Of a stretch of 12,916 nt of DNA, positions 7,217-12,916 are shown piece after piece. How positions within the stretch are numbered: the first letter of the stretch is position 1; each line of letters starts with the position of its first letter. Source of the DNA: Cyanobacteriota bacterium (lineage in GTDB: Bacteria; Cyanobacteriota; Cyanobacteriia; PCC-6307; Cyanobiaceae); assembly GCA_947463165.1 (NCBI GenBank), contig CANHSW010000029.1:1-12916 (forward strand). Reading direction: 5' to 3'. The notes below the pieces were generated by a model that was given only the letters and a program-made list of their open reading frames with translations, did no database searches and was not told the origin of the DNA. The position numbers and the translations under genes were made by a program.

Positions 7217-8046
7217 CGGCAGGCCTCCAATACGAATACTCCAGGTAGATCAGCTCCGAGAACGCCATATTTCCAGCTGGCGGTATAGTGAATCTTAGAG
7301 GCACTAAAGCCCACATCTTGCAGTAATTTGAGTATACTCCAGCCGGGAATTTGATATGAAATAGATGCAACAGGCTGGGCTGAGGGTTCCCCCGGCTGGC
7401 GGGGTTGTTGAATTGCCTTAACGATCGTTTCCTGTTGGCCATAGGCAAAGGGAAATGTCGCTAAAAATCGTCCACCAGGCTTGAGCACCCGCAGGGCTTC
7501 GCCCAGGCATTGCTCCAGGGATTGAGCATATCCAATCAAGTCGTTGTAAACAAGTAGATCATAGCTTGAGCTGCTAAACGAAAGATTGCAGATATCCTCA
7601 TGGCCAGCGTCGGCGGCGCGGGGGCCGCTCAGGCATGATCGGGTTACACAGTGGGGAGCGAGTTGGAGCAAATAAGCAGAAAATCCAGTGAATGCCTCGG
7701 CGACAAATATATTCATGCCTGCAAGATTTTTGCCTTTTTTGATCTCCTTGTCGATTTCCAATAAAACAGCTCTGTGACGACTGACCAATTGACTTGCTTC
7801 TATTGATTCTCGAAAATTGCCACCTTCAATTTTAATAGATTGTGGGGGGAGATGCAGGCCGGTGATCGGTTGCAGGATGCCCAGCAAACGGATGGCATCC
7901 AGGCATTCCTCAACAACGAAGCTAGATCGGGTCTCGCTGGCCAGGCTCAGCAGAAACTCCTCAAGAGAATCCCAGCAAAGCCTTTTGTCGTGCAAGGCTA
8001 AACAGGCCTGGGAGGGGACCGCAAGTTTTTCGCTTAACTGCACCAA
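7213..8046 (-). CDS. Class I SAM methyltransferase-like protein
   Basis: This protein is 277 residues long as called from TTG 8046-8044; GTG 8043-8041 is an equally good start. The C-terminal half has the late class I methyltransferase motifs: a DICNLSFSSSSYDLLVYNDL strand/acidic segment (151-170), then EALRVLKPGGRFLATFPF (183-200), the usual post-motif III region of methyltransferase type 11/12 proteins. The glycine-rich SAM loop is not canonical: around residues 112-122 it reads as a strand followed by AEAFTGF, a pattern seen in a subgroup of glycan-cluster methyltransferases. The likely role is methylation of a sugar or glycan end. It is the first gene of the glycan operon, its stop overlapping the next start by 4 bp. 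The frame stays open for 41 codons upstream without ATG, GTG or TTG, so the true N-terminus is uncertain. Confidence 0.75.
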   Translation of the reverse strand: MVQLSEKLAVPSQACLALHDKRLCWDSLEEFLLSLASETRSSFVVEECLDAIRLLGILQPITGLHLPPQSIKIEGGNFRESIEASQLVSRHRAVLLEIDKEIKKGKNLAGMNIFVAEAFTGFSAYLLQLAPHCVTRSCLSGPRAADAGHEDICNLSFSSSSYDLLVYNDLIGYAQSLEQCLGEALRVLKPGGRFLATFPFAYGQQETIVKAIQQPRQPGEPSAQPVASISYQIPGWSILKLLQDVGFSASKIHYTASWKYGVLGADLPGVFVLEACR

Positions 8047-8151
8047 AGGGGTCAGACCTGACGTCCAAGAGCAGATCAGTTCGATAGTATCAGCAACTCT
8101 GAGCTGGTGGGTATCCCCGGCTGCAGCTGCCTGTTTACGGGATTGTGTTGA
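8047..8151. promoter_or_regulatory. Divergent intergenic region between glycan operon and manC
   Basis: This is 105 bp separating two divergent starts, so promoters for both directions are expected here or slightly inside the flanking frames. Visible dyads: GTCAG-AC-CTGAC (8051-8062), overlapped by GACGTC (8060-8065), and GATA-G-TATC (8083-8091). TAGTAT (8086-8091 on plus) or its complement could act as a -10 box, but no matching -35 was found. The dyads are short and may be chance. The region could also be partly coding on the minus strand if the methyltransferase uses an unusual start. Confidence 0.4.
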
Positions 8152-9651
8152 ATGGTGGCAGACAAATTCTCAAGAGCGATGTCAGCCACAGCTTCCAGCC
8201 TGGTGCCTGTGATCCTCTGTGGAGGTACGGGCACCCGCCTTTGGCCCCTCTCCCGAGCCAGCTACCCCAAGCAGTACTGGCCTTTGGCGGGTTCAGGGGC
8301 TGACACCCTGCTGCAGCAGACCCAACAGCGTCTTGAAGGGCTGCCAGGCTTGGCCCCGTCGCTCGTGATTTGCAATGAAGACCATCGCTTCATAGTTGCC
8401 GAACAGATGCGCCAGCTTGGCGCTTCTCCGGCTGCGATTCTGTTGGAGCCCGTGGGGCGAAACACGGCCCCCGCAGTGGCCGTGGCTGCCCTGCAGGCCA
8501 CAGCCGCAGGGCATGATCCCCTGCTGTTGGTGCTGGCGGCCGATCACGTGATTCGCGATGCCAGCCAGTTTAGGGCCGCCGTGGAGGTGGGCATCCCAGC
8601 TGCCCAGGCGGGACAGCTGGTTACTTTCGGAATCGTGCCTACGGCTGCGGAAACCGGTTATGGCTACATAGAGGCGGCCCAGCCCCTCAATGCTGGACCG
8701 ACTGCTCCGGTGCCCATCCACCGGTTCGTTGAGAAACCAGACCGCGCCACTGCGGAACAGTTCCTAAGCACCGGCCGCTTCACCTGGAACAGCGGCATGT
8801 TCCTGTTCAAGGCCAGCGCCATCCTGGCGGAGCTGGAACGGCTGGCGCCCGAGGTGGTCAGTGCCTGTCGCTCGGCATTGGAGCACGATTCTTCCGACCT
8901 GGATTTCTTGAGGCTGGAGCGCGAGGCCTTCGCGGGCTGTCCGAACATCGCCCTGGACGTGGCCGTGATGGAGAAGACAGACCGGGGCGCCGTGCTGCCC
9001 CTCGATGCCGGATGGAGCGATGTGGGCAGCTGGAGTGCCCTATGGGAGACCTCGGACCGGGATGCCGATGGCAACGTTTTGCGGGGCAGGGTGATTAGCC
9101 AGGCCTCCCGCAATTGCTACCTACGCAGTGAGCACCGACTGGTGGTGGGCCTGGGGGTGGAAGACCTGGTGGTGGTGGAGACCGACGACGTGGTCTTGGT
9201 TGCCCATCGCGACAAGGCCCAGGAGATCAAGGCTGTGGTCCAAACTCTGGAAGCTGCCGGCGCCCGAGAGAGTAAGGCCCATAGGCGCATTTACCGGCCT
9301 TGGGGCTCCTACGATGGGGTGACAGAAGGCGACCGTTGGCAGGTCAAGAAAATCGTGGTCAATCCGGGAGCGTCGCTGTCCCTGCAGATGCACCATCACC
9401 GGGCCGAGCACTGGATCGTGGTGGCTGGAACCGCCGTGGTGGAGAAAAACGGCGTGGAGGAGTTGGTGGGCGAGAACCAGAGCACCTACATCCCCTTGGG
9501 CTGCCGCCATCGGCTGTCCAATCCTGGCAAGATTCCAGTGGAGATGATCGAGGTGCAGAGCGGCCCCTATCTAGGCGAAGACGACATTGTGCGTTTTGAG
9601 GATCGCTATGGGCGCAGTGATGCAAAACCCCAAGCAATTCCAGTGGCTTGA
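8152..9651 (+). CDS. manC: Mannose-1-phosphate guanylyltransferase / mannose-6-phosphate isomerase
   Basis: This bifunctional type II enzyme makes GDP-mannose from mannose-1-phosphate and GTP, and interconverts fructose-6-phosphate and mannose-6-phosphate. It is 499 residues from ATG 8152. The ATG at 8179 (490 residues) is an attractive alternative because homology begins right after it. The N-terminal pyrophosphorylase domain shows VILCGGTGTRLWPLSR (20-35) with the YPKQY lysine (K40), EPVGRNTAPA (99-108), AADH (129-132), FVEKPD (192-197), WNSGMF (212-217) and SDVGSW (289-294). The C-terminal cupin PMI domain has RPWGSY (382-387), QMHHHRAEHW (412-421) with metal-binding histidines, and YIPLGCRHRL (446-455). 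Length and order match the family. It is divergent from the glycan operon and very likely supplies its donor. The codons are GC-rich. Confidence 0.96.
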   Translation: MVADKFSRAMSATASSLVPVILCGGTGTRLWPLSRASYPKQYWPLAGSGADTLLQQTQQRLEGLPGLAPSLVICNEDHRFIVAEQMRQLGASPAAILLEPVGRNTAPAVAVAALQATAAGHDPLLLVLAADHVIRDASQFRAAVEVGIPAAQAGQLVTFGIVPTAAETGYGYIEAAQPLNAGPTAPVPIHRFVEKPDRATAEQFLSTGRFTWNSGMFLFKASAILAELERLAPEVVSACRSALEHDSSDLDFLRLEREAFAGCPNIALDVAVMEKTDRGAVLPLDAGWSDVGSWSALWETSDRDADGNVLRGRVISQASRNCYLRSEHRLVVGLGVEDLVVVETDDVVLVAHRDKAQEIKAVVQTLEAAGARESKAHRRIYRPWGSYDGVTEGDRWQVKKIVVNPGASLSLQMHHHRAEHWIVVAGTAVVEKNGVEELVGENQSTYIPLGCRHRLSNPGKIPVEMIEVQSGPYLGEDDIVRFEDRYGRSDAKPQAIPVA

Positions 9652-9691
9652 GTTACGGCTTTAGGCGCTCATTCGCCTATGCTGGCCTCCG

Positions 9692-9721
9692 AGGGTGCTG
9701 CAATTGACGACGCCCTTTTTT
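9692..9721 (+). terminator. Probable intrinsic terminator of manC
   Basis: A stem pairs AGGGTG (9692-9697, one G-U pair) with CGCCCT (9711-9716) and is followed directly by a T run (9716-9721). It begins 41 bp after the manC stop. Another perfect small hairpin, TAGGCG-CTCATT-CGCCTA (9662-9679), sits between the stop and this stem and may help. In the reverse direction no T run follows, so it acts only on the plus strand. Confidence 0.6.
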
Positions 9722-9792
9722 GTGGATGGCAAATATAATGATCTGTTCTCAGCGGAGGAATGGGCCAGCTCCGGCCAAATAGATTAAGCGAG

Positions 9793-9814
9793 ATCAGGAA
9801 TTGCCTTCCGTGAT
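9793..9814 (-). terminator. Possible hairpin terminator of the large glycosyltransferase gene
   Basis: ATCAGGAA (9793-9800) pairs with TTCC-G-TGAT (9806-9814), giving 8 bp with one bulged base and a 5-nt loop. It begins 7 bp beyond the TAA of the minus-strand gene. What follows on the minus strand is only moderately T-rich, so an intrinsic terminator is possible but weak. Confidence 0.35.
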
Positions 9815-9820
9815 TACTCT

Positions 9821-12800
9821 TTAATAAAAATCGGCCTGCTCTTCTTCCTCCGCTCGCAGTAGCCTCTCAATGTCAAAGCCCAGGGTCATGAAGTGGCGAT
9901 GAATTGCCTGTACCGCCTCGTCATTGGTGACCCGTTCACTGGTGACATGGTTGGCAGCTTGGGGCGAATTGAAGGCAAACCAGAGCGAACTCTTGGCATA
10001 GTTGTTGGAGATTTCCGCCATCGGGAAGGCCAATGCCGCCGTCTTGGCGGCGGCATTGGGCTGGGTGATCAGAGCAGGAACGCCTTGAACGGCGGTTAGC
10101 CAGCGCAGCCAGAGGTCGTCATGGGTGGGGGCGATCCTTAGGGCAGCCTCCAATTGCAGATCGGCAGGGAAATAGGCGCGGCGATAAATTACGCCGCTCT
10201 GGCCGGTGGGCAAATTGCCCAGCCTGGGCTCATGCAGGCCGTCATGCCAATTTGCGTAATCTGCGAACCCCCGAGAGGGCCCCAGGCGCATGCGCCTACC
10301 CCGGTGGGCCACCACGCACTGGTAGCGAAGATGCTTGGCCACCAGATATTCGATGAAACGGGGCGGGTAAATGGTGTCGTCGTCTACCGTGATAAAGCGG
10401 TCATCTTCACTGTCGGTGGCAGGGCTCTGCAGATAAATGGCAAACTTGCGATATGGGCCCAGGTTTTCCACCCAGTGGAGATGAACTGTGGGATCTTCCC
10501 TCAGCACCTGCAGACGTTCGTCCCGGGGATCAACGCCTTCGTCTAGCAGATAGGGGGCCTGAGAGAGGTAGATATGGATACCCCGCGGCGGCATGGTCTG
10601 GCGCTGTAAAGAACGCACTACCCGCTCTAATGTATGCAGCCTTGTGGAGATTGTGGTTAGGCAGATATCCGGACCAAGGCCATAGGGAGTGCGCTCTCGC
10701 AGCAGTTGCTGCAGATCGGCGAGGCTGGCGCCAATGCGACTGTCCTGGGGCTCCAAGGTATTGGCCCGGCAGAGCAGATCCATCGCCTTACCCCATTGTT
10801 GCTCGTGACATTCGATCTCCGCCAAGCGCAGCAGGGCCTCTGCGGCAAGGGGCTGGTGATGCAAAATGCTTTCCATCAGTTCGCGGGCTTCCTCGGCGCG
10901 TCCTTCTGCCAACATCGGTGTAATTGGTGGCAGGGCATCGGCGGCTCGGAATGCCCAGTCGGCCCGGGCCGCTAGCTGGGGATTGCTGCGGTTCTCGCCC
11001 TGCCGGGGGATATCGTGACTGCTCAGTTCCAGCACCATGCCGACGTCAATGGCGATGCCGCCCCGGGCCTTGATCGCCTGACAGTGAATAGGAGCATGGC
11101 TGCCACTGTTGACAAGAAACAGTTCACCTGGCTCAACTGAGGCCTCAATCCAGGCAAGAACTTGCCGATGCTCTTGCGGGCTTAACCTGCCTGGGTTAGC
11201 CTGATTAGGAGTAGACAATACCAGAGATTTAGCCGGCAACTGCAGGCCTGTGGCAGGCGTCGTCGTCGTGATCAGTCCGCTCACACAATTGAACGGAGGA
11301 GCACTAAAGCAACCCGCATCAAGCAAGGCGTGGTGTACAAGCCAGCCACCGGGGTGGATTTTGGGTGCAAGTTTGAACAGCTCATTTAGGCTGAGTTGTC
11401 GGGCCAAGTTGGCGGCTACTGTCCAGGTGGATGCAGGCCCTTGCAGTGTCTGGGATGGATCGGGAATGCCCACCCAGTCGGCATTGCGGATTGCATCTAG
11501 AAGCTGAGTGCCTAGCTCACCAGTTTTAAGCGTTATACCTTCGGCTTCGCCTAGGCGAATCAGGCTGAAGCCTTGGCCCGCATCAACGGCCCTGCGGATG
11601 GTTTCCAGAAGCCTTTCGAGTTCTGACTTCGCAATGGCGGATGTACTGGCCCAATCCTGAAAACTACGCCGCAGGCTCGGGCCGCAGACGCTGTAGGTGA
11701 GGCAGGCTAGGCAGTGGTCTTCGCCGCCGAGGCCGTCTTGACCGGAGAGCAGCTCGTGATGCTTAGCGAGCAACTCAGCGAAGGGCAAGCGCTTGGGATT
11801 GTGGCCCAGTTGGTGAAGAGTCAGCTCCGCTTGATGCTCGGCACCTAGCAAGGAGCTCAAGGTGTCGCTGTCTGCTGGCGGGTAGGTTTCTGCCAGCACT
11901 GCCACTATTGCTAGTCGGTTGGTGCTATCTAGGGCTGCGGCATGGGGCAATAGGTTTCTGGCCAATTGGCTGCAGATAGAGGCGCCGCGGTCCTGGATCA
12001 GGCAGCAGCGCAGGCTGTAGATCATTGTCCAAAGTTCATCGGCAGGGCGCCGTTGCAGTGCTTCCCAGGCCAGGTGAAGATGGCGGCGATTGCGGCTATA
12101 AAAAGCGGCATCGCAGAACTCGAACAGGGACTGGGCATCAGTGTTGATTTTGGCCAATCGCCTTTCAGCGAAGGCCTCCAGGGCTGCCAGGGGCCTTTCC
12201 GCCGTCCAGACGCAGTCAAAAATAGTTTCCGCTGCAGGGATGGCTGGCAGAGCCTGGTGGACAACCGCATCGGCAATTGGCTCACTGGTCGGTGCCGGTG
12301 TTTTGGCTGCAGGAGGGGAGCTTGCTAGGGCTCCAGGAGAGGTGCTTGCAAAGGTGTTAGCATTCTTATTTGCTGTCTTGGCCTTGGCTGATTCATTTGT
12401 TGGAGCTGAGGCGAAGGCCTTCAGTGCTGTATTTATCAGATAGGGATGTTGCCGGTACTCTCCGCGGGTGTTGCCGACGCCGCTGCTTAAGTCGATCACC
12501 GAACCCACATCAATGGCAACGCCTCCTTGGGCGCGGATGGCTTGGCAGTAAATCTTGCCCAGAATGCCTGCTCCCACCAGCCACAGCTGCCCAGGTTTAA
12601 CCGTGCGGGAAATCCAGTCCAGGCAGCGTTCAAACACCACTGGGTAGTGAGCATGCTCGCCGGAAGTATCCTTTCGGAACCAATGCTCCCCTGGAATTAT
12701 GAAGTGCTCTATGGGCTGACCCTCTAATCCCTTGGGCAAGGAAGGGGAAATGAGGCCACTAACCCGGTTGAAGGGAGGTAGGGCGTACTGGCCGCTGTAA

Positions 12801-12916
12801 AGCAGGTAATTGTGTACATGCCAGCCCCCTGGCACCAACTTGGGCGCAATATGATCAATGCACCCCTGCCAATATTGGGCTATGCCTTCTGCCACCGTCA
12901 CCATTTGCCTGGGACC
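9821..12916 (-). CDS. Large multi-domain glycosyltransferase: two GT-D-like modules plus GT2-like domain (5' partial)
   Basis: The stop TAA is at 9823-9821 and the frame is open to the right edge. An ATG at 12904 exists, but the first domain is already under way there, so the real start is probably outside the window. Numbering is from that ATG. Residues 1-165: GT-D-like module, lacking its N-terminal motif in this window. Residues 166-225: Ala/Pro/Ser/Lys linker. Residues 226-435: helical, unassigned, with cysteines 398, 401 and 407. Residues 440-655: second GT-D-like module starting with SLIRLGEAEG (447-456), like the R-x-G-D-G-E acidic motif of that fold, and ending with GGIAIDVG (615-622). 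Residues 660-740: TPR-like. Residues 744-940: GT2-like, with ICLTTISTR, a VDDD metal motif (840-843), TGQSGVIYRR (900-909) and THDD (927-930). A highly acidic EEEE tail closes it. It likely adds several sugars to a cell-surface glycan or protein. Donors are unknown. Confidence 0.82.
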   Translation of the reverse strand, partial: GPRQMVTVAEGIAQYWQGCIDHIAPKLVPGGWHVHNYLLYSGQYALPPFNRVSGLISPSLPKGLEGQPIEHFIIPGEHWFRKDTSGEHAHYPVVFERCLDWISRTVKPGQLWLVGAGILGKIYCQAIRAQGGVAIDVGSVIDLSSGVGNTRGEYRQHPYLINTALKAFASAPTNESAKAKTANKNANTFASTSPGALASSPPAAKTPAPTSEPIADAVVHQALPAIPAAETIFDCVWTAERPLAALEAFAERRLAKINTDAQSLFEFCDAAFYSRNRRHLHLAWEALQRRPADELWTMIYSLRCCLIQDRGASICSQLARNLLPHAAALDSTNRLAIVAVLAETYPPADSDTLSSLLGAEHQAELTLHQLGHNPKRLPFAELLAKHHELLSGQDGLGGEDHCLACLTYSVCGPSLRRSFQDWASTSAIAKSELERLLETIRRAVDAGQGFSLIRLGEAEGITLKTGELGTQLLDAIRNADWVGIPDPSQTLQGPASTWTVAANLARQLSLNELFKLAPKIHPGGWLVHHALLDAGCFSAPPFNCVSGLITTTTPATGLQLPAKSLVLSTPNQANPGRLSPQEHRQVLAWIEASVEPGELFLVNSGSHAPIHCQAIKARGGIAIDVGMVLELSSHDIPRQGENRSNPQLAARADWAFRAADALPPITPMLAEGRAEEARELMESILHHQPLAAEALLRLAEIECHEQQWGKAMDLLCRANTLEPQDSRIGASLADLQQLLRERTPYGLGPDICLTTISTRLHTLERVVRSLQRQTMPPRGIHIYLSQAPYLLDEGVDPRDERLQVLREDPTVHLHWVENLGPYRKFAIYLQSPATDSEDDRFITVDDDTIYPPRFIEYLVAKHLRYQCVVAHRGRRMRLGPSRGFADYANWHDGLHEPRLGNLPTGQSGVIYRRAYFPADLQLEAALRIAPTHDDLWLRWLTAVQGVPALITQPNAAAKTAALAFPMAEISNNYAKSSLWFAFNSPQAANHVTSERVTNDEAVQAIHRHFMTLGFDIERLLRAEEEEQADFY
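11015..11359 (-). repeat. GT-D-like module core, copy 2 (protein-level repeat)
   Basis: This encodes residues 516-630 of the large protein and is the partner of copy 1. Unlike copy 1, its N-terminal acidic motif (GEAE, 452-455) lies within the window. The loop after the VNSG strand differs from the VGAG of copy 1, so substrate use may differ. Confidence 0.75.
12479..12835 (-). repeat. GT-D-like module core, copy 1 (protein-level repeat)
   Basis: This encodes residues 24-142 of the large protein. It matches copy 2 at two blocks: the PGGW...PPFN.VSGLI block (18 of 28 residues identical by hand alignment) and the block running from the CQAI segment to AIDVG and LSS (17 of 24 identical). The DNA is diverged, so this is an old internal duplication. 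Confidence 0.75.

Noticed and set aside
9704..9739. TTGACG and TATAAT taken together as a full sigma-70 promoter
   Set aside because: The spacer is 24 bp, too long for a standard promoter; the TTGACG also lies within the manC terminator stem-loop.
11966..12328. Plus-strand open frames opposite the large glycosyltransferase gene
   Set aside because: They are antisense to a continuous 1,030-codon frame with clear domains and show no motif of their own.
1..12916. tRNA, rRNA, CRISPR array, insertion sequence or attachment site
   Set aside because: Looked for on both strands by eye: no cloverleaf, no regularly spaced repeats, no transposase or integrase motif and no flanking terminal repeats were found.

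Overview
The window looks like a chromosomal stretch from a picocyanobacterium of the Synechococcus/Cyanobium type. That is an inference from the pairing of a DUF1800 gene with a DUF1501 gene, from a bifunctional mannose-1-phosphate guanylyltransferase/mannose-6-phosphate isomerase written in GC-rich codons, and from several TPR-linked glycosyltransferases. No rRNA, tRNA, CRISPR array or transposase was seen. No single feature fixes the taxon.

Layout. (1) 1-265, minus: the N-terminal end of a TPR-type protein that runs off the left edge, followed by about 300 bp of non-coding DNA. (2) 562-2922, minus: a GC-rich two-gene operon, DUF1800 then DUF1501, separated by 12 bp. Both proteins have lost pieces that their families normally keep. 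(3) 3209-8046, minus: a tight four-gene surface-glycan operon, with noticeably AT-richer DNA in parts. In transcription order it holds a class I methyltransferase-like protein, a TPR plus GT2 glycosyltransferase, a GT4 glycosyltransferase with a cysteine cluster, and an unrecognised 220-residue protein. Every junction overlaps (4, 11 and 4 bp). (4) 8152-9651, plus: manC, transcribed divergently from that operon and ending at a plausible intrinsic terminator. (5) 9821 to the right edge, minus: a very large glycosyltransferase fusion, with two diverged copies of a GT-D-like module, a helical spacer, TPR-like repeats and a C-terminal GT2-like domain. Its 5' end lies outside the window.

How they fit together. 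manC makes GDP-mannose, the donor for mannosyl and, after conversion, fucosyl or related residues. The neighbouring operon and the large fusion protein carry at least four recognisable or likely glycosyltransferase modules and a methyltransferase that could build and cap a cell-surface polysaccharide or glycosylate surface proteins. The DUF1800/DUF1501 pair is a common secreted/exported pair of unknown function and may be unrelated to the glycan genes.

The most interesting objects are the duplicated GT-D-like modules in the large protein and the unrecognised last gene of the overlapping operon. Function calls rest on motifs read by eye; no database search was possible.
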